Shown: positions 17,338-24,975 of the stretch, in pieces | Position numbering within the stretch: position 1 is the first letter of the stretch | How the letters are laid out: the number at the start of each line of letters is the position of its first letter | Assembly (NCBI RefSeq): GCF_947486615.1 | Contig: NZ_CANKUD010000005.1 | Location: 124,001 to 188,000, forward strand | From: an uncultured Modestobacter sp. | Lineage (GTDB): Bacteria > Actinomycetota > Actinomycetes > Mycobacteriales > Geodermatophilaceae | Direction of reading: 5' to 3' | DNA: 64,000 nt | Position numbers and translations under genes: made by a program | Notes under the pieces: generated by a model | Seen by the model: the letters and a program-made list of their open reading frames with translations, nothing else | What the model was told of the DNA's origin: nothing | The model's database searches: none

Positions 17338-17886
17338 TCAGTGCGTGAGCTTCTTCGTCTGCTTGGCGGCGCGCTTCTGCGCCTTGACGGCCTTCTTCGA
17401 GGCCTTCTCGTAGCTGGCCTCCGCGGCCGCAGCTGCCGAGTTGGCGGTGCGCTTGGCCCACCAGCCCACCGACGGCTTGCCCTCGGTGTCGACGGCGGCG
17501 ATCAGCAGCCCGCCGAACATGCCGACGTTCTTCAGGAAGTTGCTGGTCTGCCCGAAGCGCTCCTTCGGGTCGGTGTGCTCCCAGAAGCGGTGGCCGGCCA
17601 GCGTCGTGGGCACCAGCGAGGTGGCCAGGGCGAGGGCGGAGAAGCGGGGGAACTTGCCGAGCGCGAGCAGGGTGCCGGCACCCACGTGCACGCCGGCGTT
17701 GATCTTCACCCACTGCTCGACGTCGTGCGAGACCTCGACGGGCAGCTGCTTCTCGGCGATCTCGGTGATCTGTTCGACGACCGGTGCTGCGCCAGGAACA
17801 CGGGACTGCGGGTTCCGCAGGGTGTCGATCCCCCCGTAGATGAACGTGGCGGCGAGCATGGGCCGGGCGATCCGGCGGACCAACAT
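17338..17886 (-). CDS. DoxX-family membrane protein with Lys/Ala-rich tail
   Basis: This 182-residue protein begins MLVRRIARPMLAATFIYGGIDTLRN, the typical first segment of DoxX proteins. It then has INAGVHVGAGTLLALGKFPR, LVPTTLAGHRFWE and KNVGMFGGLLIAAVDTEGKPS, giving four membrane segments. The C terminus is a charged tail rich in Lys and Ala (AKRTANS to KQTKKLTH), common in actinobacterial DoxX proteins. A GGGAAGAGG precedes ATG 17886. DoxX proteins have been linked to thiol and redox stress; the precise role here is unknown. Confidence 0.85.
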   Translation of the reverse strand: MLVRRIARPMLAATFIYGGIDTLRNPQSRVPGAAPVVEQITEIAEKQLPVEVSHDVEQWVKINAGVHVGAGTLLALGKFPRFSALALATSLVPTTLAGHRFWEHTDPKERFGQTSNFLKNVGMFGGLLIAAVDTEGKPSVGWWAKRTANSAAAAAEASYEKASKKAVKAQKRAAKQTKKLTH

Positions 17887-17996
17887 CTGGAACCTCTTCC
17901 CATCGGTGACGTCAGCGGTGCAGTGCCCTGGTCAGCGCCAGGACAACCTCTGATCCGTGACCGTAGTGAGAAGTGCCGATCATCGCTGGGCGAGCG

Positions 17997-18182
17997 TCAG
18001 GCGCTGTACCGGCCGTCGTCCTGCTGGGAGTCCGGGGCCGCCTCGTCCCGGGCGGCTCGCTCGCGCTCGAGGCGAGCGCGTTCGCCCTGGTCGGCGCGGT
18101 GCATCGCGGCGCCGACCCACAGTGCGGCGATGACCGCGACGACGATCCAGACGGCGGCGATGAGCAGCAGCGTCGTCGTCAC
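17997..18182 (-). CDS. Small single-span membrane protein
   Basis: This 61-residue protein has one hydrophobic segment (LLLIAAVWIVVAVIAALWVG at about 5-24) followed by a highly charged cytoplasmic-type tail. It starts at GTG 18182. It belongs to a run of tiny membrane proteins at 18.0-18.8 kb. No family was recognised. Confidence 0.5.
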   Translation of the reverse strand: MTTTLLLIAAVWIVVAVIAALWVGAAMHRADQGERARLERERAARDEAAPDSQQDDGRYSA

Positions 18183-18239
18183 TCCCTGGTCATCGACCAG
18201 GGTGGCCGGCTCCTTGAGTCCACGGCCGGCGCGACCGCG

Positions 18240-18422
18240 TCAGTGGCTGGGCTGGACCGGTCGGCCGCCGAGGACGTCGTCGACGGTGAGGTCGGCCGGC
18301 AGCCCGGCGAGGTGGTCGGTGAACGGGGCGCGGCGATCGGCCAGGCGGATGCCGCCACCGACGGCCAGGGCGAGCCCGGCAGAGACGACGACCCAGCTGA
18401 GGGAGACCACGGCGACGACCAC
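18240..18422 (-). CDS. Small single-span membrane protein
   Basis: This 60-residue protein has an N-terminal membrane helix (SLSWVVVSAGLALAVGGGIRL) and a short soluble tail ending in LPADLTVDDVLGGRPVQPSH. GTG 18422 has no ribosome site, so leaderless translation or another start is possible. A 7-bp hairpin lies about 30 bases upstream. It may be coexpressed with the 61-residue gene 57 bases downstream. Confidence 0.45.
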   Translation of the reverse strand: MVVAVVSLSWVVVSAGLALAVGGGIRLADRRAPFTDHLAGLPADLTVDDVLGGRPVQPSH

Positions 18423-18452
18423 GAGACGTTTCTAATCGGCCAGGCTTGGTGT

Positions 18453-18470
18453 CCACGCAGACTTGCGTGG
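18453..18470. promoter_or_regulatory. Short perfect hairpin CCACGCA-4 nt-TGCGTGG
   Basis: A perfect 7-bp inverted repeat lies 30 bases upstream of the 18422 start in a slightly AT-richer intergenic stretch. It could be an operator for that gene or a weak terminator of the gene arriving from 18593. No adjacent T-run is present. Confidence 0.35.
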
Positions 18471-18592
18471 GCAACAGTTGATGAGGCGCCGCGACTCCGT
18501 TGGGTGATCATGGGCGATGTCAGACAACTCCAGCGCCTGATGACCACGCTCGGTGTGGCAGTGGCTGCTGTGACAGGTGAGTCACCCGCCGC

Positions 18593-18760
18593 TCAGCCGG
18601 CGAGGCGGTGGTCAGCCGCCGGCTGGTCGAAGCCGGCGACGGGCCGGTTGCGGTCTTCCCGCTCCTGACGCTTGACGGCCAAGGCCGCCTGGCCCAGCCA
18701 CAGCGCACCACCGGTTGCGACCAGTGCCCACGCCACCAGCGCCCATGCCCACCAGGACAT
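18593..18760 (-). CDS. Small single-span membrane protein with Trp-rich helix
   Basis: This 55-residue protein starts at ATG 18760 behind an ideal AGGAGG with a 7-base spacer. Its helix MSWWAWALVAWALVATGG is followed by ALWLGQAALAVKRQERED and a short polar tail. The strong ribosome site makes it likely to be translated although it is too short for family assignment. Confidence 0.6.
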   Translation of the reverse strand: MSWWAWALVAWALVATGGALWLGQAALAVKRQEREDRNRPVAGFDQPAADHRLAG

Positions 18761-18886
18761 CCGTACACCTCCTCGTTGAGGTGGACGGATCATGCCTGCG
18801 GCAAGGGTGCCGCGCAATGGTGTGGCCTGGCACCACCCGGCGCGGTGGTGCGGCGTGTCGGAGGGCGAGCGGGTGGTGGCGGGTTG

Positions 18887-19792
18887 CTAGTCGTACGGGC
18901 TGGTCAGGACCGAGCGCGCCTGCCGGACGGTGAAGGTCGCCGGCTCACCCTGGGTGGTGGTCGTCCCGGGGACGTCGGCCTGCACGCCGCCGTCGACGGA
19001 GTAGGTCGCCGCCCAGGTGGTCGTCAACGACGCCGTGTACGTGCCGGCGGCGTAGTCGTGGGTGATCGTCTGGTCCGGGTAGGGGGCGCCGGGCTCGGTG
19101 GTGGTGAGCACGGCGCCGTCGCCGGTGTCCCAGGCGTAGCTCTGCGCCCTCGCGACGATGACCACCGCGAAGCCGCGGATGTCGACGGTGAACGTCTGCG
19201 TCGTCGGACTGTCGGTGAAGAAGACGACCGGCAGGCCGACGAGCGCTTCGCCGGGCGGCTGCTGGCGGGTGGCCAGCTCCGGCAGTGGCAGCGTCTGGAA
19301 GTACCGGAACACCTCATCCGGCGACGGCGGCGGATTCAAGTCCGTGACGTCGACACAGGTGCTGCCCTCATTGACCCAGGTTCCATACCCTTCGCCCACC
19401 GGCACTCCGGGGGGTGGAGCAATGCCATCCACCTCAACTGCACCCGCTTGCACCAGCCGTTGTCTTCCGACCTCGTAGCGGACCACCACGGCACCAGGTG
19501 TCGCAGGGCACGCTTGCGCACCTGGTTCGCAGGCTCCCATCTCTTCTTCGTCAGCTTGGCATGGGGTTCGCAGTCGCCACTGGTAGAGCACTGGCTGCGG
19601 TGCTGCGGCGTACGCCTTGCGAACGTCGGCGCCCGGCGTGCCGTCCACGAAACTAACTACCAGTGATCCGCTACCAATCGACGTCGTTGGAGTTGGGGGT
19701 GACGGGCAGCCATAGCAGGGTGCGGCTGCAGCGTTTGGTGTACCGAGGGCCAACATGATTCCGATGGTCAGTGCGTATGCAGCGGCCCTCAA
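18887..19792 (-). CDS. Secreted PKD-like beta-domain protein, function unknown
   Basis: This protein has about 301 residues. The signal peptide is RAAAYALTIGIMLALG, ending near GTPNAAAA. The mature part has paired cysteines (CYGC, then TPCQADEEEMGACEPGAQAC). A C-terminal PKD-like domain contains SYAWDTGDGAVLTTTEPGAPYPDQ and ITHDYAAGTYTASLTT, with the usual WDTGDG and H-x-Y patterns. TTG 19792 is chosen because it overlaps the upstream stop in a TTGA junction; the frame itself stays open to 19840. Third-position GC is lower at its 5' end than in its neighbours. It is probably cosecreted with the lipoprotein upstream. Confidence 0.65.
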   Translation of the reverse strand: MRAAAYALTIGIMLALGTPNAAAAPCYGCPSPPTPTTSIGSGSLVVSFVDGTPGADVRKAYAAAPQPVLYQWRLRTPCQADEEEMGACEPGAQACPATPGAVVVRYEVGRQRLVQAGAVEVDGIAPPPGVPVGEGYGTWVNEGSTCVDVTDLNPPPSPDEVFRYFQTLPLPELATRQQPPGEALVGLPVVFFTDSPTTQTFTVDIRGFAVVIVARAQSYAWDTGDGAVLTTTEPGAPYPDQTITHDYAAGTYTASLTTTWAATYSVDGGVQADVPGTTTTQGEPATFTVRQARSVLTSPYD

Positions 19793-20361
19793 GTGATGGT
19801 CACCTGATTCACGAGCCAAGCCTGCAGCTGTGGGCTCCATGTCGCTGCAAGGGCCGTGAATACCCTGAAGCTTGGCTGCGCTCGATCGGCGATTTCCTCG
19901 CCGTCGGGACCGAAGACGGAAAGGCTGGTCTGGTCCACCGTGAAAGCCGTCTCGACGTTGTCGCCGTCAAGGCGAGCCTGGCCCGGGTCGACGAATGTCA
20001 CGTCGCCGCCGCTAATGCGGTTGCCAGCTGTCTGGTCTTCCGTCACCCCTGTGGTCAAGTCTTTGCAGTACTCGCAGTCGCGACTCAAGTTAAGGACTGG
20101 CTCGGTGTCACCTTGCTGGTAGGCACGAACGGTCAGTTGAATGAAGTAGCGGCTAGCGGCAATCGCGCCAGCCTCTGTCTTCTCGCGGGCTTCGGCGGGC
20201 ATGGGCATGTCCGGCGGGCCGAGCGGTGGGAGTGACTCGCTGGTCTCCGCGGCTGACGACGACGCCGAGGGCAGCGTCTCGTTGGCCGTCCCGCCGTTCG
20301 AGCACCCGGCGAGCAGTGCGACGCCCACGGCCGTGGCGGCAACCGTCCTGACCAGTCGCAT
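19789..20361 (-). CDS. Lipoprotein, DUF6318-like
   Basis: This 190-residue protein has a classical lipoprotein signal, MRLVRTVAATAVGVALLAGC, with the lipobox Cys at residue 20. A Ser/Thr/Pro linker follows, then a domain beginning PAEAREKTEAGAIAASRYFI and containing LSRDCEYC, resembling DUF6318 actinobacterial lipoproteins. It is translationally coupled to the downstream secreted PKD-like gene through a TTGA overlap, which suggests they work together at the cell surface. Base composition is less GC-rich than flanking genes. Confidence 0.7.
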   Translation of the reverse strand: MRLVRTVAATAVGVALLAGCSNGGTANETLPSASSSAAETSESLPPLGPPDMPMPAEAREKTEAGAIAASRYFIQLTVRAYQQGDTEPVLNLSRDCEYCKDLTTGVTEDQTAGNRISGGDVTFVDPGQARLDGDNVETAFTVDQTSLSVFGPDGEEIADRAQPSFRVFTALAATWSPQLQAWLVNQVTIT

Positions 20362-20491
20362 CCGTCGTCCTCCTGAGCCCCGCGAGCAGAATCCCTGCGG
20401 AGACTACGCAGGTCAGCGGGCTGTCGCGTCCCCCGAAAGCCGTACCTGTGGACGCTGGTGCTGCTGCCCAGGGGGCAGCAGAGCACTAGCG

Positions 20492-21991
20492 TCAGCGGGA
20501 GCAGTAGACGGTCAGCCGTTCGCGCTTGCGGAACAGGAACTCCGTCGACGTCTCACCGGTCTCGCCGTCGTAGGCGATCTGCTGGGCACCCGACAGCACC
20601 CGCACGCGCAGCTCCGGTGCCTGGAACTCGGCGTAGCACCGGCTGTGCTCGCTCACCCCGAACAGCGTGGCGAGCACCGTCCGGGTGCGGCCGAAGCGCA
20701 GGTCGGCCCGCAGGTACTGCACGTCGAGCAGGCCGTCCTCCAGGCGCGGCCGCCAGGCCGGGGACAGTCCCCTGGGCACGTAGCAGCCGTTGCCGACGAA
20801 CAGGATCCAGGCCGAGATGCGCCGTCCGTTGACCTCCAGCTCGACGGGCGACCCGCGCCGGAGCACCTGGGCGGTGGCCACGGTCAGCGCAGCCCACGTG
20901 CCCAGTCGCCCGCTGAGCCGGTCGCGGCGCCGCACCATCTCCGGGTAGCTGCCGATGCTGGCGGTGTTCAGGAACGGCACGCCGTTGACCTCGGCGACGT
21001 CGATCTGGACGGCGCTTCCGCCGATGACCGCGGTCGCCGCCTCGGGGGGCGTGGCGACGCCGAGGTCGCGGGCGAAGTGGTTGAGCGTCCCGGCCGGCAC
21101 GACGGCCAGCGGCAGCCCGTGTTCCAGCGCGAGCGCCGCGGCGGCCGCCACGCTGCCGTCCCCGCCTGCCACGCCGAGCGCCTTCGCCCGGCCCGACCGG
21201 GCGGCCTCGCCGAGCAGCTCGGCCACTCCGGCGTCCTCGGTCAGCTCCAGCACCTCGGCTTTCGGCAGGAGCTCGGCGATGTCCGCGGCCGGGTCGTAGT
21301 CCTCCCGTCCGGACCGCGGGTTGACCGCGACGACCAGGCCGTCGCCGTCCGGCAGTGCCGGCGCGTCCCAGGCCCGCCACACGCGGGCCGGGTCGGTCGG
21401 TCGCACCCGCCACCAGTGCTGGGTGGCCAGCGCGACCCCGCTGCCCACGGCCATCCCGGCCAGGACGTCGCCGGGGTAGTGCACCCCGACGTGCACGCGG
21501 GAGTAGCCGACGCCGAGGGCCAGCGGCGCGATCAGCGCACCGGTCAGCGGGCTCTCCAGGGCCACGCCGGTGGCGAACGCCGCCGCGGACGCCGAGTGCC
21601 CGCTGGGGAAGGAGGAGGTGTGCGGTGCGCGCCGCAGCGCGCGGTCGCCCTGGACGGCGGCGAGATCCGGCCGCACCCGGCTGAACGACCGCTTCAGGAC
21701 GGCGTTCACCAGTGCGCTGGAGACCAGCAGCGACCCGGCGCCGCGGACGGCGGCCCGGCGCGACCGGCCCGGTCGGGACCCGAGCACGCCAGCCAGGAGC
21801 AGCCAGAGCTTGCCGTGGTCGGCGAAGGTCGACAGCCGGCGCAGCCAGCGGTCCATCCGCGTGGTGGGCAGCCGGCCGATGCGGGCGAGCAGAGCGGCGT
21901 CCCAGCTCAACGGTGAGAGTGCGCTCCTCCGGCCTCCCCGCAGGGGTCCGCCGCGAGCGGGCGAGAGGTGGGGGGCGGCCAGGCCCTTCAT
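20492..21991 (-). CDS. Fused PAP2 lipid phosphatase - diacylglycerol kinase-like protein
   Basis: This 499-residue two-domain protein covers phospholipid or isoprenoid head-group turnover. Residues 35-185 form a PAP2 phosphatase with motif 1 KRSFSRVRP (100-108), SFPSGHS (127-133) and SRVHVGVHYPGD (164-175, catalytic His). Residues about 218-499 form a DAGK/LCB5/YegS kinase domain with VAVNPRSG, GVAGGDGSV (GGDGS 276-280) and VVPAGTLNHFARD (299-309). Opposing phosphatase and kinase activities on one chain suggest lipid phosphate recycling. ATG 21991 overlaps the CGNR stop codon. Confidence 0.88.
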   Translation of the reverse strand: MKGLAAPHLSPARGGPLRGGRRSALSPLSWDAALLARIGRLPTTRMDRWLRRLSTFADHGKLWLLLAGVLGSRPGRSRRAAVRGAGSLLVSSALVNAVLKRSFSRVRPDLAAVQGDRALRRAPHTSSFPSGHSASAAAFATGVALESPLTGALIAPLALGVGYSRVHVGVHYPGDVLAGMAVGSGVALATQHWWRVRPTDPARVWRAWDAPALPDGDGLVVAVNPRSGREDYDPAADIAELLPKAEVLELTEDAGVAELLGEAARSGRAKALGVAGGDGSVAAAAALALEHGLPLAVVPAGTLNHFARDLGVATPPEAATAVIGGSAVQIDVAEVNGVPFLNTASIGSYPEMVRRRDRLSGRLGTWAALTVATAQVLRRGSPVELEVNGRRISAWILFVGNGCYVPRGLSPAWRPRLEDGLLDVQYLRADLRFGRTRTVLATLFGVSEHSRCYAEFQAPELRVRVLSGAQQIAYDGETGETSTEFLFRKRERLTVYCSR

Positions 21992-22521
21992 CAGGTGCGC
22001 TGGCGGGCCCGGTAGGCCGCGACCGTCGAGCGGCTGGCGCAGGTGTTGGAGCAGTAGCGGCGGCTGGCGTTGCGGGACGTGTCGACGTAGACGTGCCCGC
22101 AGCCCTCGGCGGAGCAGACCCCCAGCCGCTGCCAGCCGTGCTGCACGACCACCTGGGACAGCCCCATGGCCACGGTCGTCGTCAGCTGCTCGACGGCGTC
22201 GGCGTCCGGACGGGCGTAGTGCAGGTGCAGCTCGCCGTCGTGGTCGGTGGCGTACGGCTTGGGGGAGGCGAGCTGCAGCAGTGCGTTGAGCCGGGCCATC
22301 ACGTCGGGCTCGCTGTCGGCAAGCGCCACGTCCCGCACCAGCGTCGCGGTCCGCGCCACCGACCCGGCGTCCGTGGTGGTCAGCTCCAGCGCCGTCCCCT
22401 CGGTGAACCACTCGTCGTGGGCGTCGAGGAACAGCTGCACCCACTGCGGGTCGTCGCGGTCGGCGTTGGCCAGGTCGATGGCCAGCTCGACGGCGTTCGA
22501 CCCGTAGGTGTCGTAGTCCAT
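21991..22521 (-). CDS. CGNR zinc-finger (ABATE-domain) transcriptional regulator
   Basis: This 176-residue protein has an N-terminal ABATE-like domain beginning SNAVELAIDLANA. The C-terminal CGNR-type finger reads LGVCSAEGCGHVYVDTSRN and then ASRRYCSNTCASR, giving four Cys and the Ser-Arg-Asn signature seen in this family. Such proteins are thought to bind DNA. It is divergent from an MFS transporter over a 100-base region with a 43-bp imperfect palindrome, so autoregulation and control of the exporter are the natural inference. It is coupled to the PAP2-kinase gene. Confidence 0.85.
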   Translation of the reverse strand: MDYDTYGSNAVELAIDLANADRDDPQWVQLFLDAHDEWFTEGTALELTTTDAGSVARTATLVRDVALADSEPDVMARLNALLQLASPKPYATDHDGELHLHYARPDADAVEQLTTTVAMGLSQVVVQHGWQRLGVCSAEGCGHVYVDTSRNASRRYCSNTCASRSTVAAYRARQRT

Positions 22522-22549
22522 TTGACTCCCTACCGCCGTGATACCGTTC

Positions 22550-22592
22550 GGAATCTGTAGGGGGTCAACCGCTGTTGACCACCTACGATTCC
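22550..22592. promoter_or_regulatory. 43-bp imperfect palindrome, probable operator of the CGNR/MFS divergent pair
   Basis: The inner arms GTAGGGGGTCAAC and GTTGACCACCTAC (12 of 13 pairing) surround a CGCT centre, and outer arms GGAATC and GATTCC extend them with a one-base bulge. Each strand of the core carries a TTGACC that could act as a -35 element for transcription in either direction. Its position between divergent start codons supports an operator role. Confidence 0.6.
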
Positions 22593-22623
22593 CTGTCTCG
22601 CACGTCCTGAAGTGAGTCCAGTC

Positions 22624-23832
22624 ATGCGTTCGTACCTCACCGTGTGGCGGCTTCCGGCCGCCCCGGTGCTGCTGTTCTCCGGCTTCGCCGGCCGTCTGCC
22701 GTCCTCCATGGTGCCGCTCGCGCTGCTGCTCATGGTGCAGGACCAGACCGGCTCGTACGCGGTGGCGGGCGCTGTCTCGGCGACCTACGGCATCGCGACG
22801 GCGGTGCTCGCGCCCGTGCTGGGCCGGCTGGCCGACCGGCGCAGCCCCCGGCGGGTGCTGCTCACCCAGTCCGCGCTCTACCCGCTGCTGCTGGCCGCCG
22901 TCGCCCTCGTCGTCCTGTCCGACGCCCCCGTCGCGCTGATGCTGGCCGCGGCGGGCGCGGTCGGTGCGAGCACCCCGCTGGTGTCGGGCACCGTGCGTGC
23001 CCTGTGGTCGCGGGTCGACCCCCGGGTGCGCCCCACCGCCTACGCCCTGGACGCGACCGCCACCGAGCTGGTCTTCGTCGCCGGCCCGACCCTGGTCGCG
23101 GCGCTCACCCTGCTGGCCAGCCCTTCGATAGCGCTCGCCGTCGCCGGGGTGCTCGGCGTGGCCGGCGCCCTGGGCATCGCGACGAGTGCACCGATGCGGG
23201 CGTGGCAGCCGGTCGTCGCCCCGCCGCGCCCGCTGCTGGCGACGGTCGCCACGCCGGGCATGCCGCGGGTGCTGCTCAGTGGTACCGCCCTGATGTTCGG
23301 CATCGGTGGCCTCGAGGTCGCCGTCCCGGCCTTCGCCGACGCGGCCGGTTCGCCGGGCATGTCCGGTGTGCTGCTGGCCGTCTGGGCGCTGGGCTCCGCC
23401 GGCGGCGGCCTCTGGTTCGGTGCTCGGGTGGTCAGCGCCTCGCTGCCCCGGCAGTACCGCTGGTGCCTGCTCGGCGTGACGATCGGCCTGGCCCCGCTCG
23501 CCGCGGTGTCCAGCCCGTGGCTGCTGGCCGCGCTGCTCTTCCTCGGCGGGACGGCGATCGCCCCCACGCTGACCGTGCAGAGCTCGCTCGTCGGCTCGAT
23601 CGCCCCCGCCTCGGCGGTCACCGAGGCCTTCACCTGGCTGTCCACGGTGACCTTCGGCGCCTCGGCCATCGGCGCGGCCGTCGGTGGCTGGCTGATCGAG
23701 AGCTCGGCCGGTGTGGCCGGTGCCCTGGTGATGGCCACCACCGCCGCGGCGCTGGCCGTGGCGGTGACGCTGCTGCCCGGACGCCGTCCCGAGCTGCCCG
23801 CCGCCGCCCGGCGCGACGCCGTCCCGGCCTGA
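22624..23832 (+). CDS. MFS transporter
   Basis: This 402-residue protein has about 12 membrane segments. The loop 2-3 signature LGRLADRRSPRRVLL is present, and the second half starts near VLLSGTALMFGIGGLEVAVP. It resembles actinobacterial drug-efflux MFS proteins. ATG 22624 is used; GTG 22612 is also in frame and neither has a strong ribosome site. It is divergent from the CGNR regulator, which probably controls it. Substrate is unknown. Confidence 0.85.
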   Translation: MRSYLTVWRLPAAPVLLFSGFAGRLPSSMVPLALLLMVQDQTGSYAVAGAVSATYGIATAVLAPVLGRLADRRSPRRVLLTQSALYPLLLAAVALVVLSDAPVALMLAAAGAVGASTPLVSGTVRALWSRVDPRVRPTAYALDATATELVFVAGPTLVAALTLLASPSIALAVAGVLGVAGALGIATSAPMRAWQPVVAPPRPLLATVATPGMPRVLLSGTALMFGIGGLEVAVPAFADAAGSPGMSGVLLAVWALGSAGGGLWFGARVVSASLPRQYRWCLLGVTIGLAPLAAVSSPWLLAALLFLGGTAIAPTLTVQSSLVGSIAPASAVTEAFTWLSTVTFGASAIGAAVGGWLIESSAGVAGALVMATTAAALAVAVTLLPGRRPELPAAARRDAVPA

Positions 23833-23922
23833 CCCGAGGGGCGGCTCCCGACCCCCGTGGGGGGCTGCCCAGCGGCGCTGGTAGCCTTCTCTCTCGGTGG
23901 TTCCGGGGAGACCCGGTCCCCG

Positions 23923-24011
23923 GGAGGCTTCGCCTAGTCCGGTCTATGGCGCCGCACTGCTAATGCGGTTTGGGTTAATCCCCATCCCGGGTTCAAATCC
24001 CGGAGCCTCCG
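23923..24011 (+). tRNA. tRNA-Ser (GCT)
   Basis: Acceptor arms GGAGGCT (23923-23929) and AGCCTCC (24004-24010) pair perfectly and G24011 is the discriminator. The anticodon stem is CCGCA/TGCGG and the loop CTGCTAA carries GCT at 23959-23961. A long variable arm and TTCAAAT T-loop fit a class II serine tRNA of 89 bases. CCA is not encoded. A 7-bp hairpin CCGGGGA/TCCCCGG at 23903-23923 immediately precedes it. Confidence 0.95.
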
Positions 24012-24034
24012 CGCTACAACTGAACAGGTACCAC

Positions 24035-24107
24035 GCACCCGTAGCTCAACGGATAGAGCATCTGACTACGGATCAGAAGGTTAGGGGTTCGAGTCCCTTC
24101 GGGTGCA
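24035..24107 (+). tRNA. tRNA-Arg (ACG)
   Basis: Acceptor arms GCACCCG and CGGGTGC pair perfectly. The anticodon stem is TCTGA/TCAGA with loop CTACGGA, anticodon ACG at 24068-24070. A34 is the expected substrate for the adenosine deaminase TadA encoded at 54.7 kb. The gene has 73 bases and no encoded CCA. Confidence 0.95.
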
Positions 24108-24126
24108 CGTCTGGTTGAGACAGCGC

Positions 24127-24161
24127 AACGGCCCCGCACTCCTCGTGAGTGCGGGGCCGTT
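24127..24161 (+). terminator. Strong 15-bp hairpin after the tRNA genes (repeat copy 1)
   Basis: Arms AACGGCCCCGCACTC and GAGTGCGGGGCCGTT pair perfectly around a 5-base loop, 20 bases after tRNA-Arg. It lacks a long T-run, as is common for high-GC actinobacterial terminators. A copy with a single loop difference recurs at 25906-25940. Confidence 0.75.
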
Positions 24162-24453
24162 CGTGTTGCTGGCAAGCGTGCGCAGCGCAGCCCTCGTCGC
24201 CCGTGCCACGGCCGGCGTCTCCGGCCGGTGACCTGTGAGCACAGCAGGGCGTTCGCTCTCCGGCCGCGGCGTCGGCGAGGGCACGCCGGACATCGCGGTG
24301 GCGAGGCTCGTCGCGCCCGCCCCCCGCGCGCCTGGGGCGACCCGAAGGGGGGACTGCCACAGAATCCCGATCGGCCACTCAACCTCTGGCGCGCCGGGGA
24401 GCGTGTCTATGGGTGGACGAGGGCCGCCGTGGCCCGAGCCGAGGGGGGTTGCG
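24162..24453 (+). other. Non-coding stretch before the ECF sigma gene
   Basis: I see no supported gene here. Frames across it are shadows of the tRNA region or upstream extensions of the sigma factor frame. It must contain the promoter of the sigma gene, but no confident box is visible. Confidence 0.5.
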
Positions 24454-24975
24454 GTGGCGCGAGCTGGGTTCGACGACGACTTCGCGGAGTTCGTGACGCG
24501 ATGGTCGCCGGCGCTGTTGCGGGTGGCGTTCCTGCTGACCTCCGACCGGGGGGAGGCGGAGGACCTGCTGCAGACGGCCTTGCTGAAGACGTCGAGGCAC
24601 TGGGATCGGCTGGCCGATCGCGAGGCGGCCTACGCCTACGTGCGGCGGGTGCTGGTCACCACGCACACGAGCTGGCGCCGGCGCCGTCGGGTGCACGAGG
24701 TGCTCATCGACGAGGTGCCCGACCTGCCGGTGGGTGAGTCGGCCGGGATCGGGGCGGGGCGGGCGCTGCAGGCGCTGGAGGACCTGCCGCCGAAGATGCG
24801 GGCGGTGGTGGTCCTGCGCTGCTACGAGGGCCTCACCGAGGCCGAGACAGCCGAGGCCCTGGGCTGCTCGGTGGGCTCGGTGAAGAGCCAGGCCTCCCGT
24901 GGGCTGGCCCGGCTCCGCGTCCTGCTCGACCAGTCCACCACCACGACCGTCCCCACCCCGGAGGGAGCACGATGA
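24454..24975 (+). CDS. ECF RNA polymerase sigma factor, SigE family
   Basis: This 173-residue sigma-70 family protein has region 2 (FVTRWSPALLRVAFLLTSDRGEAEDLLQTALLKT) followed by AYAYVRRVLVTTHTSWRRRR, the hallmark of the actinobacterial SigE/SigM-like ECF subgroup. Region 4 is DLPPKMRAVVVLRCYEGLTEAETAEALGCSVGSVKSQASRGLARLR. GTG 24454 with GAGGGG at about 24440-24446 places region 2 near the N terminus; the frame extends back to 24235. Its stop overlaps a membrane protein gene by four bases, probably its anti-sigma or regulated partner. Confidence 0.88.
   Translation: MARAGFDDDFAEFVTRWSPALLRVAFLLTSDRGEAEDLLQTALLKTSRHWDRLADREAAYAYVRRVLVTTHTSWRRRRRVHEVLIDEVPDLPVGESAGIGAGRALQALEDLPPKMRAVVVLRCYEGLTEAETAEALGCSVGSVKSQASRGLARLRVLLDQSTTTTVPTPEGAR

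Noticed and set aside
23849-23866. CCCCC/GGGGG run after the MFS gene as terminator
   Set aside because: The possible loop is too small for a stable hairpin and no extended pairing is present.
24014-24382. Reverse-strand frames ending in sequence such as PKGLEPLTF
   Set aside because: These are the well-known spurious translations of tRNA genes and their flanks; both tRNAs and the terminator explain the sequence.
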